A DNA stretch of 64,000 bases, from positions 34,765,563 to 34,829,562 of the forward strand of contig ML679962.1 of the NCBI GenBank assembly GCA_007922225.1. The letters run 5' to 3'. This stretch comes from Emydura subglobosa (lineage: Eukaryota; Chordata; Testudines; Chelidae). The stretch's first letter is position 1. Each line of letters opens with the position of its first letter. Under the pieces are notes generated by a model, which saw nothing but the letters and a program-made list of their open reading frames with translations, searched no databases and had not been told where the DNA came from. Below are positions 1 to 9,879 of this stretch, piece after piece. Both the position numbers and the translations under genes were made by a program.

Positions 1-1007
1 GAGCCGCACCAAATGTGTTACCTCGTAGGTTATTTAGTGTGTCCCTTTAAGTCCCCCCCTCCCTGCCCATCCCCGCTTTAAAACCAGACCCGCTCGCTTC
101 CCTAAAACGCCAAATTCTCATCTTCGGCCTGCGGGGGGGCCGGGACGTGCAAGAAATCAGCCGGAGCCCTGCAGAGGAGACTCGGGGTGCCCAGAAAGTG
201 CCTTGTGCTCCGCTCCCAGCGAAGAGCCGCCCAGCTCCGGCCTCCCGCGGGGTTCCCGGGGCCGCTTCGCTGCTTGCCGTGGGCAGAGCTGTGGGGCTGG
301 GGCCGGTGAGCCGGCGATGGCCTGCGGGGGGGCAGGGAGCTGGGCTGAAGAGCGAGGCGGGGGTTGTGGGGGGGGGGTGTCACCCTAGCGGTGTCACATG
401 TCCTGAATTAGCACGTCCCGTCCCCTGCACCCTGCACCGGTCCGTCCCGGTTCGCTGGGCTCGGGGCTCAGACCTGGCCGCCAGACCCGGGTGCAATTGC
501 CCCGCGCATCCTGCAGCAAGAAGGAAAGAGCTGGTCTGAGCCTTGGGCCCAGGGCAAACCCCACCAAAGAGATGCCCCGCGGAGGAGAAGGCTGGGGGGG
601 GGCCCGCAGTCAGCCCCGTCTCCAGGCGACTGGGAGCATGCTGTGTGCAATGCCGCCCTCCAAACCCAGCCCGCGGGCTCAGCAGCCGCTCGGCTCTACC
701 CAGGCAGGGGCAAGGAACCGGCCTGGGAAGCTGCAGGGTAGCGCCTCTTGACACTAGGGGGAGCTCCAGAGAGGAGCAAATTGGACCCGCCTGGGCCCCC
801 GGGCTGAGAGCAAGGCCCGGGTTCTGCCCGCGCGCGCCGCCTCCCGGGAGCTCCCCGGGAGCCCCCCGGGTCACCCTCACAAGTCGGGGTCTCGCTCTGG
901 ACTTGCCTGGAGCCACCTGAACAACTAGCTCCTGCATTGCACCCGTGCAGCTTGTCGTGCTGTTATCCTCTGCCCTCGCAAACAGCGTCCTGCAGGGTAC
1001 CTATAAA
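1..1007. other. GC-rich, CpG-containing flank without a recognisable gene
   Basis: The stretch is GC-rich with many CpG dinucleotides and G or C runs. Open frames occur on both strands in several overlapping frames, as expected where stop codons are rare. None of the translations shows a domain I recognise; they are proline/arginine/glycine-rich and low complexity. I looked specifically for a head-to-head ZIC partner (zinc-finger words such as HELV or KPF) on the minus strand and found none. It is best described as part of a CpG-island-like domain lying upstream of the ZIC-like relic. Confidence 0.5.
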
Positions 1008-1395
1008 TATGTCACACAATACACACACACACACACACCACATAGCCTCTTACTATGTCACACAATACACACACACACACCACATAGCCTCTTACTATGT
1101 CATTCATAACACACACACACACACACACCACATAGCCTCTTACTATGTCATGCATCACACACACAACCTCTGACTATGTCAATCTCTCTGTCTCTCTCTC
1201 ACACACACACACATGCAGCTGCTTACTGTGTCATATACAACACACACACACAGCCGCTGACTATGTCATACAACACCCACAGGCACCACACACACAGCCT
1301 CTGACTATGTCATACAACACACACAGGCACCACACACACAACCGCTGACTATGTCACTCTCTCTGTGTCTCACACACACACACACACACAATAAC
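1008..1395. repeat. Minisatellite with embedded (CA)n tracts
   Basis: A tandem array in which a short word of the form CTCTTACTATGTCA or CTGACTATGTCA recurs about every 35-55 bases, each copy separated by a (CA)n tract of variable length. At least eight copies can be counted by eye. Later copies drift (GCTGCTTACTGTGTCA, CCGCTGACTATGTCA) and two are followed by a CTCTCTCT run. The small ORFs across it are only translations of the repeat. The mixture of a unique word with a dinucleotide tract suggests expansion of a compound microsatellite by unequal exchange or slippage. Confidence 0.85.
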
Positions 1396-3430
1396 TCTCA
1401 GCCCCTGGCCCTTTGGAACACAAGGACTATTGGGAGGGAAACCCAGAATTGATCAAGAACGAGAAAATCTTTGAGGAGCACAAGCAGGGCGCGTTCAATG
1501 GAGAAAAGGGAAATTATAGGCGTCAGGAATTTGGGAATTTACTTTCAATTTAAAAAAACAAACCAAAATCCCCAGCCAGCCTGTGACCCGGCCCTCGTGG
1601 CACCAGCCTTACAGCTTTTATCCAGCTTGTGTTTTCCGCCCTTCACGTTCCACGCTAAGGGCCGGATCCTGCTCCCGATGGCGTAGCCGGCAGGTTTGCA
1701 GGCTCGGGCCCCGGCTGGCTGTGTTGGCTGACTAGCCCCCGCCCTGCCTCTCTTCTCTCTCTGCAGGCCGAGACGGGCTAATTCACTGCACGGGGTGCAC
1801 ATTTCACACCCGCCCATTGTCCCCTGCTGACTTTTGTCCCCCGGCGACCACTTCTGCCCGGCCGCTGTCACCAGGATGCGGATGGCTCAGCCCCTGCCTG
1901 CCCCAAAACCAGCTTCAACTCTTCTCAGGAGCGGTTTCCAGCCTGCTACAGAGAGAGGGGCCCCAGCGCAGACACCTGGGCCGCAATGCGTCCTCGGCCA
2001 GCGACCCAGGCAGTGGGGGGGGGATTTGTGTCGGATGGGGGCGGGAACTCACGTTCAAGGCCACTCGCTGCTTCCCTCCCGTGGCCGGGGGGCCCAGACT
2101 AGAGCCAAGGCACATCTCCTGCCCACATTGCAAAGGCTGCCGGGCGTTAGGAGCTGTGTGTGCAGGTGCCCAACCCCCTGGGGGGGACCCAGCGGTGTGG
2201 GGGGGGCTCCCGGCTTTTCTCTTGCCAGGGACACCCCCAGAGAACCGGGGCTGTTTGGCCCGATTTGCTTTTAAAAACGCCGGGGGCCCACTGGAGTCTT
2301 GGCCTCGAGGTGCTGACCCCCCCCAGGAGCACCAGGCATGAACTGCAAGAAGAATCCTTTAACCCCCGGGCTGGGCCAGCGAGGGACAGCAGAGCAGCTC
2401 CGGGCCTGGTGCGTGCATCGGATCAGAGGCCGGGGCGGGGGGCGGGATCGGGATCTGTCCCCCTAGGGAAGCTGTTAGTGTAAACGCAACCTCCCCCTCG
2501 CCCCGCACAGGTGCGCGGAGGATGCCCAGGGACCGGCATCCAGTGACAGCTGGCGGGAGTGGGGGGGGATTGTTTCTCCCCCAGTTCAGCAGACGGGGAT
2601 GCGCCGCCGGCAGCTTCGGCTCAAGTTGCCGGGCTGCGCTGGGCGCCCTCCTCCAGGAAACTTGCGCGGGGCGGGGGATGCGCGGCGCGGGGGATGCGCG
2701 GCGCTGGGGCAGATTCTGACACCCCCCCCCCCCCGCGGGTTACTCCAGCCCTGGGGCGGGGGGGGGGCCCCCAAGAAGGGGGGTGGGGTGGTGCCCCCCC
2801 CCCCCCCCGGGTATCACCAGCTCCCCAGTCCCGGCAAAATCCTGGAGCACCCCCCCGCGGCCAGGGCTGAGCTCCCACCGCCCGGGCGGAAACGTTGACA
2901 ACAACGTGTTGAATATTTGACGGTCTCTGGGAAAACCCACCGAAGCATCGTTGACACGGATTCATTTTGCTGGGTGTAGCTGCGGCCGGGGTGCTTCACT
3001 ACCCAGTGACACACGGCACTGACCTAAACCAGACGTGTGTACACACACACACACCCCTGCCCCCCAATGAGATGGGGAGAATTCAGCCTTTTCTCCTGCT
3101 ACGTTTACAGACGCTCCTGGTGGGTTGGAAACTCCCCCTTCCTAGGTGGGCATTCAATTCCAGGTGTAGGACTTTGCGCTCCTCGGAGAGGGCGTTTTTA
3201 CCTGCCCGTGCCTTTGCAAATCTCCCTCTGAACGCAAATGCAGACCGAAATGGGGGCGATAATTCGCATCACCTGTTCATCTCCGCGCGCCGGCTGCAGG
3301 AGCCAGCCCGCCCCCGCTCAGTTCATAGGGAGCGAGGGTCAGGGGAAGAAGTTTGCAGCCCTGCCCCGCTCTGGGAATGACCAAACGCAGGAAGGCGCCG
3401 TAGATAAACGGCGCGGCGTTGGGGTGTTAG
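1396..3430. other. GC-rich, CpG-rich non-coding block with long G/C homopolymers
   Basis: No credible coding exon is visible. The block contains long C or G runs, densest around 2720-2810, and a short CA tract near 3040-3055. Overlapping ORFs exist on both strands but consist of proline, glycine and arginine. CpG density is high around 2380-2740 and again around 3160-3430. I interpret it as CpG-island-like sequence associated with the ZIC-like locus. Confidence 0.45.
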
Positions 3431-3439
3431 CGGGTGTCG

Positions 3440-5360
3440 GTCCGTGTCTATTTATCGTTATGATTAGCAGTAATTACAGCAGTGACAACCCGACCCCGCC
3501 TCTCAGAGCCGCTCGCACGGTTGTGAAAACCTGCAGTAAAGGGTTTCTTATTGCTGCCAAATGAGCTGTTTAGCGTTTAAACTAGTCCGTGCTTCGTTTT
3601 CAGCGCCTAAACCATCCGGCTTTATCTGCAATGAACCCGTTTGATTTGCCTGTCCGGTATCACGGGAGACCGGTCCGAAATTCCTGGGTGAGATCGCGGG
3701 TTTGCAACAGACCCGGCTGAACTAACAAAGGAAATGACCAGGAACAAAGTCAGTGGCTGGTACACTCAGTTCCCTACTTTTACATGGCCAGGAGCAGATG
3801 TGCTCCGAGAGCAATCCTGCTCATTCACTGCGCAAGAGGAATCAGCGTTAGTGAAACGTCCCTCGTTGGCGACTGTTTAATTTAATTAGCCAACCACTTC
3901 CAGTCTAAAATATCACTTCCAGAACGTGACTGTTTGTCTTAAAAAATTAAATCTACATCCAGATGGGGAGGGGCAAAAGATTAGCAAAACGTGATCTTTT
4001 CCTTCTCCTACAACGAGTACGAAAATACCCAGTGTTACTACGATTTCTGCAGGTCTTTGTGGATTTCTGTAGATCTGTTTATTTTTACTTACGCCAACTC
4101 ACCAGTTAAGGGGTAGTAATGATCAGTAATTGCCCGTATTTAAAACTGAAATGCCGGCCAAGACAACTCACCATCTGACTTTATTTTGAGGATATATTTC
4201 CGATACAGCCAGCCACCCACCCATGTCTGTGCCAGCATTTCAGTCTCACGTCCTTCGTTCCGATGCAATGTACTGGCTATTACATGCTCTAGCCGCATCA
4301 AGAAACCCAGGCATTGGTCTTTCGTTTACAGTAACCAGGTGGTTGTCTCCCGGATCCACACATGGGTATTGCAAACGGGATTCGAAGCTGACCCGCTTTG
4401 TAAAGTTTTCGCTCCGTTTTTTGCAGGCGTACTGGCAGGAAAAGCAGGAATGCCTCCGCTGGGAAATAAACCCAAGTCTTGCATTGGCGCTTTATCCCGG
4501 CAGAATGCCTAACGCGTTTATGGCCAGAATTAAGCGACTCTTTAACCAGTCTGCTTCGCACCCAGTGGATTCAATTCAGATTAAGAGACAATTTTTTTTC
4601 CAACGAGAAATCTGTTTGAGACAAGAATGAGCGTGATCGCTTTAGTGTAAACAGACAGGGGGAAAGTGACTGCCTCGCTGGTCGAGACTGGGGCGCATTT
4701 CAACTGCGCCGGACTGTCATTTGCCCCCTCGCCCCCCGAAAGGTGGCGTTTCCAGTGTGGACCCCAGCTCAGGACAATTATGGGTCTTTGTTCCAGCTAA
4801 GTTCCCTCGGTAGGATCTGAACAGCGCGTTCTCCCAGGCGGGTTGCCCGTTGTCACACAGACCGGGCAGAAGTGAATATTGATCCCAGTCGAATTGCACA
4901 GGCCATTTCATTTCTCCCCTGGGGTTTTCGAGGCAGGGCAGCCGGCGTTTCCCGGGAGCCCAGCCCACTCCCTCCTGGCTGTAAAGGAGTCCCCGTTTAT
5001 TCTGGAAACCCTCCCGAGAGCTGCCGTGATTGCATTTCCTCGCAGCTACGGAGCGGAAAGTTCAGCGTTCGCCTGCGTCCTGGCGGAGGCAGGCGCTGTG
5101 TTAATTAAAGGATGGGGCTCCCTGATACCTCCCCCAGATGAAAGGCAACGCGCCGAATAAACTAATTAAAACATTGTGTTTGGGACACATTTTATTTCTT
5201 TTTTTGATCTTCGTTGTGTTTTAAAGAAATGTCAGCGCACTAGAAAGCGAGCCCGGGAAACCTGATTTCCCTTCGAGTGTGCGGCGCTTTTCAAAGGCTG
5301 GGGTGATAGATTTCAGAAAGGAAAGCCTGCTGTGCGAGCTTGCGTGGCTTCTCTTTACCA
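3440..5360. other. Unique stretch upstream of the ZIC-like relic, candidate conserved non-coding DNA
   Basis: This stretch carries no repeat that I recognise and no plausible exon. It holds several homeodomain-type words: TAATTA at about 3470, AATTTAATTAGCC at about 3882, and TTAATTAAAGG at about 5100 followed by CTAATTAAAAC at about 5160. The intermediate composition, absence of transposon debris and position beside a developmental-gene relic suggest regulatory DNA. Conservation itself cannot be judged from one sequence. Confidence 0.3.
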
Positions 5361-5393
5361 AACTAAGCTCTTGTCAATCATGCCAAGCCCCGG

Positions 5394-5470
5394 CCAATCA
5401 GCACCTCCCTTTTCGGCGAGCAGCTCACCCCGCTGTGCTTTTATACATCACACGGCAGCATGTTTAGATG
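5394..5470 (+). promoter_or_regulatory. Candidate core promoter (CCAAT box and TATA-like box)
   Basis: GGCCAATCAGC places a CCAAT box at 5394-5398, and TTTTATAC at 5439-5446 is TATA-like. Their spacing, about 45 bases, matches a classical arrangement and would put transcription start near 5470, about 700 bases upstream of the first readable ZIC homology on the same strand. This is an inference from motif spacing only. No initiator or transcript evidence is available. Confidence 0.3.
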
Positions 5471-6170
5471 CATTTTTACCAGCACTTTACGGGCTCTGAA
5501 TGATGGGGGCATAGCACAGCACCCACTTCTCCAAACGCCGGAGGTGCTGACAATTTGCCTGGCTATTGTGTAGGTCTTTCTCTCTCCTTTTCCTGCCTCA
5601 CGTTGGCTGGGTGTGTTATGGACACTAAGTAGGCAAATATCAGGGGGGGAGGGGGGAGACTCATTTGCCTAGCACACATGGGACAGGCTTGGCGGGGTTC
5701 AAGAGTTGCCCTGCCCTGGGCACCGTCAGACCGAGCTCAGCCCCCCTGGGTATACTGGGAGGTGTAGGGCAGCCCCACCGGCAATCCCTCCTCCGCCCAC
5801 AGTTTGCCAGACTCTCGGTGCATGGCTGGAGAGCCCCCGGGTTTCCCCTCTCCAGCCTGTCTCTGGTCATGGCCCTGGGACATCTCACCCCTAAAGCAAG
5901 ATCCCCAAGACCAACAATGCCCGGAGTTGCAGAGGAGAATCCATCCAGAACCTCTTCGCTCCTGAATATGGCCGGGTGTCTAGACTCATCCAACCACAGG
6001 GGAAGTGACAAACTGGCTTTGCCAAAGCAGACAGCTAGCACCCGAAACTCTAAGGCGCAGGGGGCCCGAGGGTTTGCAAGAGACCCGAGAAGCAGGTCCC
6101 AGCACCACGGCCCAGTCACGGGAGCCCGGCACTTCGAGTCCAGACGGGGATAAAACGATGGACCTGGCAA
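5471..6170 (+). other. Region expected to hold the ZIC N-terminus; no homology readable
   Basis: In ZIC genes the first exon encodes a long N-terminal region before finger 1. Here the frame of finger 1 stays open back to about 6005 but shows none of the expected alanine or histidine tracts. Long ORFs run on both strands (plus-strand frame from 5665, minus-strand frame 5661-6209) and look like by-products of GC-richness. Either the N-terminal coding sequence has decayed beyond recognition or the exon starts close to finger 1. Confidence 0.35.
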
Positions 6171-6506
6171 GCCCCAGAGAAACCGACGCGTTTCTCCCTC
6201 ACCCAGCACAGCCCGCTAAACAAGAACTGAACTGCAAGTGGACTGGGACCAGAGGACACCGCTCAGTGCCAGCTTGCTCCAGAACATCCTGCACCGTGCA
6301 TGAGCTAGTTCCCCATGTCACCCTGCAGCACGTCGGGGGACCAGAGCAGCCCAACCACATTTAAAAACCCTTTCAAGCCAGACACAAACTCATAAAGCAC
6401 CTCAGAGTGCGTACAGGCGAAAGGCCGTTTCTGTGCCCGTTCCCTGGGTGTGGAGAAGGGTTTGCAAGGTCTGAAAAGCTGAAGACACATAAAAGAACCC
6501 ACCCAG
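6171..6506 (+). pseudogene. ZIC-like zinc-finger relic, exon 1 (fingers 1-3)
   Basis: Translation gives a clear ZIC zinc-finger domain. A KQEL-N-CKW word (codons from 6218) leads into finger 1 (Cys 6233, Cys in ACSRT, His in VPHVTLQH, ending 6331) and the ZIC linker HVGGPEQPNHI. The next codon, 6362-6364, is TAA, directly followed in the same frame by KPFQARHKL. Compared with the family, about ten residues carrying both finger-2 cysteines are missing and replaced by this stop; the last finger-2 His is Arg (RVRTGE). Finger 3 (6434-6502) is intact: C-x4-C-x12-H-x3-H in [19 protein letters not shown]. Homology ends at THP-G, where ZIC genes have a phase-1 intron. The following bases are GCTAGT, not GT, so the donor is at best a weak GC donor. 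ZIC proteins are nuclear DNA-binding developmental regulators; this copy cannot make one. Confidence 0.92.
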
Positions 6507-7864
6507 GCTAGTCAGACTGCAGTAGCAATGGTAATATACCTAGATCTGGGGTGGGGAGGGAGGATCATTTGCTTCCGGAACTTGGAAGGGTTGAAATAGC
6601 AGTAAAACCCACCTCACAATCCAATAAGAGTAAATTACACTTGATTATTAAATGTTCCTTTCTTTTTGAATGGAAAAGCCCCCGAGCCGCTGCATGTGTT
6701 TACCTCTCGTGCTGACTATAAATGGGGAAATATTTTCGCTGTAATTTTTGGCTCATAATTGAAAATTAATGACAATTGTTGTTCCTGAAATTTCCCCTCC
6801 TCCTCAATCTCTGTTTCTTCAAGCTACTGTCCAAAGGGAAACCCGCCCCCCACCCACCCACAATTAACAGTGCTTCAGTCGATAATATATGAATATTTTC
6901 TGAAGGTAACCAACATCCCTCCCCTTCAGACACTCAAGTTTCAGTGGCATTATCTTCCCATCGACTCCTATAGCTCTTGACAAAATGAGTTTTCTTTCAT
7001 GTGATTATGTCATAGGAAACAAAAAGGGAAGTCATTCTGCTGTTAGCAGGAAGACAGAGACAGAGCTGGGAGTGACAGAAATGTCTCAGCAGCGTCTGCT
7101 TTTCTCCAAGTTTTCCTGTAAAAAGAGACTTACCGTGCCCAAATTTGGCCCCAGCTTTTTGTCTAATTAGATTTGTGTCCCTCGTTTTTAAGATCCCTTC
7201 AAGTCTGTGTCCCCCACCCCCCCCCCCAAATACTGTTTCCTGTGCACAATGTTTTATTAAATCTGTACAAAAGAGAGAAAAAACCCCGAGTAAACGATGT
7301 GCAGAAAGACTAACATGCTACGTAGGGTTATTCAGCATTAGATCCCAGTTTGGACAAAATCGAAACGTGAAACAAATCTTTCAAAACAAGAATTTTAGAG
7401 GCATGCTGGGAAATTCTCTCTCTGTCTGGCTGCATCTGTCTATCCACCCAGACAAAGGCAGCAACATCCTGATAGAGACACGAGTAAAACATATGTCACG
7501 CTTCCTTTTAGGAGGCAGAGTGGGAACTTGCAGCGGGGTGGTGACTTCAGGCGCTTTGTTTGTTAATGACCAATGATGACGATGATTGTCCGCACCTGAA
7601 CGAGTCTGGGTATTATTTGATGTGTGTATTTGTGTCCTAATGTAAGGCATGCGCTGTGATGGCGGATCTGCCCCCCAGCCTGCAGATCACAGGACAGCTC
7701 GGCAGTGCAGGGGAGTCGAGGTGTAACTGGCCAGGAGAAGGTACTGGCCAGGCATGGACAGAGAAATCCTCCAAGTGCTAGGTTCTGAATTGCTAACACG
7801 TTCTCGCGCCGCTTCCACACACGCTCGCTGGCGTCGGCTGAGCATTATCGGGTTTCTCCTGCAG
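6507..7864 (+). other. Former intron of the ZIC-like relic
   Basis: The two homology blocks are separated by about 1.36 kb exactly where the conserved ZIC intron lies (between THTG and EKPF). The 3' end is a good acceptor: a pyrimidine stretch ending TTTCTCCTGCAG at 7853-7864. The 5' end is GC. Within it, 6610-6800 is an AT-rich block with TTGATTATTAAATG, GACTATAAATGG and AAAATTAATGACAATTG, which resembles conserved regulatory DNA. The rest has no recognised repeat apart from a C-run near 7217. Confidence 0.7.
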
Positions 7865-8110
7865 GGGAGAAGCCGTCCAAGTGTGACTTCGCTGGGTGTG
7901 ACAGGAGCTTTGCCAGCGGCAGGGACAGGGAGGAGCACGCCCACGGGCACTCGAGCGGCAAAGCCGTACCCCTGCCCGGTCAGAGGGGGCCAGAAAGCCT
8001 ACACCCACCCCAGCGCCCTGCGCAAACACCTGAAGGCGGTCTGCGCACCGAACACGAGCCTGGCCCTGCCTCCAGGACTGCACGGGCTGCTGGAAAGGCC
8101 TCCCCCACCC
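7865..8110 (+). pseudogene. ZIC-like zinc-finger relic, exon 2 (fingers 4-5)
   Basis: After the acceptor, the phase joins exon 1 to read G-EKPSKCDFAGCDRSF. Finger 4 (7882-7950) keeps C-x4-C-x12-H-x3-H. A one-base insertion in GGCAAAGCCG (about 7957-7963) then breaks the frame. In the next frame the sequence continues KPYPCPVRGGQKAYTHPSAL then RKHLKAVCA (from 7961). Finger 5 has its first Cys at 7973, but the second Cys position (7988-7990) is Gly and the second His position (8039-8041) is Val. The spacing C-x4-[C] with R-G before it, and a Cys just after the final His position, match the ZIC4/ZIC5/Zic6 type of finger 5; ZIC1-3 have a shorter C-x2-C finger. No splice donor follows and no ZIC C-terminal motif is recognisable beyond about 8110. 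Confidence 0.9.
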
Positions 8111-8740
8111 GCGATCCAAGTCAGGGTGCGCGCTGTGATTTTAGGGGCGCACCGCCGTGCCTGGGCACGACCTGCCGGGCAGGGAACCGGGCCGCCCGGG
8201 TTTCAATCCTCCGCGTGGCCGGCTCGGCGGGGCTCTGCACCCCGGTGCTCTGCTCCCGCCGGCGCGCTCTGGGTTTTGTTCTCACCGGCACATTTCCAGC
8301 CTCCTGCAGCTGTTGCAAAAACGTGGCTGGGCGCCTCTGGCCGGGGAGAGGCATCTCCAGCGCGGGAAAGGTGCGTGGTGGCTTCAGCGTGCGGCAGCCA
8401 GGATCGCTTCGTGCGGCTCTGCTCGGGAGGGGCGGGTTTGGGGGTGGAGGGTTGAAACGCAGCCGGCGAGGGTTGGAAATGACCCGCCGGGTGTGCGCCA
8501 GGCCCGGGCACGCCGGGTGGCAGGGAGCGGCCCTTAGCGGTAGCTCTGGGTGGGGAGGTGAAGAGATGACACGGCTCGTGGCGGTGCTGGACGTTAGAGA
8601 CTCACTCGCGCGTGGATCCTGTCTCCCGTGGCTGGAGCCCGTGACCCAGGCCTAGCCAGCAGGACTGCCGACGTCCGGCCAGGGCAGCGGGTAATTGGCC
8701 GGCAGGGGGTTGCGGTGATAAGTTGCTGTAATTCCCCTCC
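8111..8740. other. CpG-rich sequence downstream of the ZIC-like relic
   Basis: CpG density is high and open frames overlap on both strands. The frame of finger 5 remains open to 8455 but shows no recognisable ZIC C-terminal features. It may be decayed 3' coding sequence or CpG-island DNA; sequence alone does not separate these. Confidence 0.4.
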
Positions 8741-8760
8741 CCCCCCCCCCCCCCCCCCCA
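8737..8760. repeat. Poly-C run
   Basis: An interrupted homopolymer of about 20 cytosines. Length is likely to be unreliable in the assembly. Confidence 0.85.
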
Positions 8761-9745
8761 GCGCAGTCGGATGAAATCGTGTCCCAGACTCCACCAGTGG
8801 ACAATGCAGCTGGATTATTCGCCACCCCGGGTCTAGCTCTCTGGCTTTTCCTTTTTAGGTTGCCAAGTTCGTCCCCCGAGCTGAAAAATCTCCATTAAAA
8901 GTCAGGCTTGGCGGGGTCACTTTAAACCGTTTTGCACCGGATCATCCGAAACCGTTTTGCCTGAGCGCAATTCTCCGCGGCCAGCCCCACCCCGACGACA
9001 AGCAAAGCAAGGCGAGGGATGCTTTGCTTTCCTGTGCGCACCACGTGAAACGTGGAGTAGTTTCAATCCAGTCTGTCTGTCTGTCTAGCTGTATATCCAT
9101 CCATCTCTCTATACACACACATAATTCCTAATCAGCTCTTTGCAGACTCCCCAGACCATCAGTTATTAGCAATTCTCTTTGGATGCCCTTGGCAATTTCA
9201 CTACGTGTCAGAGAGATAAAAGATGCTCATGATCAAGAGTTAGGAAGACATTTTTGTGATCCTGTTACAACTTGGTCCTGTAACTCTTTTTTTTGCGGTG
9301 TTGCATGTGGAACTCTGATCCTTGGCAGATCTTTTGGGGACCCGATCCTGAGGTCCTGTTCACCGGGGCAGAGAGGTTCCATTCTGCAGACCTCGAATGG
9401 GAACAAAGAGAGCTGCCTCCCCGTTACCCGCTCCCCACAGAGCCGCGGACAGAGGAAGGGCCAATTCGTGTTTCGCGGAGTTTGTGCGTCCTGGGCGCTC
9501 TGGATCCGAGCCAGCCACGAAAAGCGGATCGCGAGCAACCAGCTGTACATAGGCAGCGAGCGGAGAAAGCCGCGTGGGCCGGGCAGACAGCGCATGGCCA
9601 CCCTCTCCTCGGATGTATGGCTCCAGAGGAAACCGCTTTCCGCAGCCTGTGGCCCAGAACCCAGCTCGGATTCAGGAGGACCGGAGTGTCGGGGAGATGC
9701 GCAATTCTAATCGCGAAACTGGAGAGGGATGTCTGTGCTGGGATG
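8761..9745. other. Unique sequence between CpG-rich blocks, no gene seen
   Basis: There is a palindromic E-box CACGTG at about 9042 and a (GTCT)n tract near 9070-9086. ORFs up to 175 codons occur on both strands but have no domain, no good Kozak context and no splice support that I can see. Confidence 0.4.
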
Positions 9746-9795
9746 GGAGGATGGACAGATGGATGAATAGATAGACGGATGGATGGATGGATGTG
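9746..9795 (+). repeat. (GGAT/GATA)n microsatellite
   Basis: A run of GGATGGACAGATGGATGAAT-type units, ending in four perfect GGAT-like repeats. It is a simple sequence repeat with interruptions. Confidence 0.85.
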
Positions 9796-9879
9796 TCCCT
9801 CTGTCCCCCAGACATGCCCTTTAGTTCAGACACCAAACGCCCTACAACGCTTTTCCGCCTGCTTGCTGAACTCATGCTG

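Noticed and set aside
380..937. Minus-strand ORF of 185 codons, tested as the head-to-head ZIC partner
   Set aside because: No zinc-finger, poly-Ala or other ZIC word is present; the translation is Pro/Arg/Gly-rich as expected from CpG-rich DNA.
4186..4630. Two overlapping plus-strand ORFs (108 and 135 codons) with splice-like CAG/GT words inside
   Set aside because: No protein family recognised and the apparent splice words are what chance would give; kept only as part of the unique upstream stretch.
5661..6209. Minus-strand ORF of 182 codons overlapping the ZIC-like exon
   Set aside because: It lies opposite the upstream and 5' part of the recognisable ZIC exon, is low complexity and has no domain; it is an antisense by-product of GC-rich sequence.
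9183..9766. Overlapping plus-strand ORFs of 175 and 157 codons
   Set aside because: No domain, no splice context and equal-quality frames on the opposite strand.
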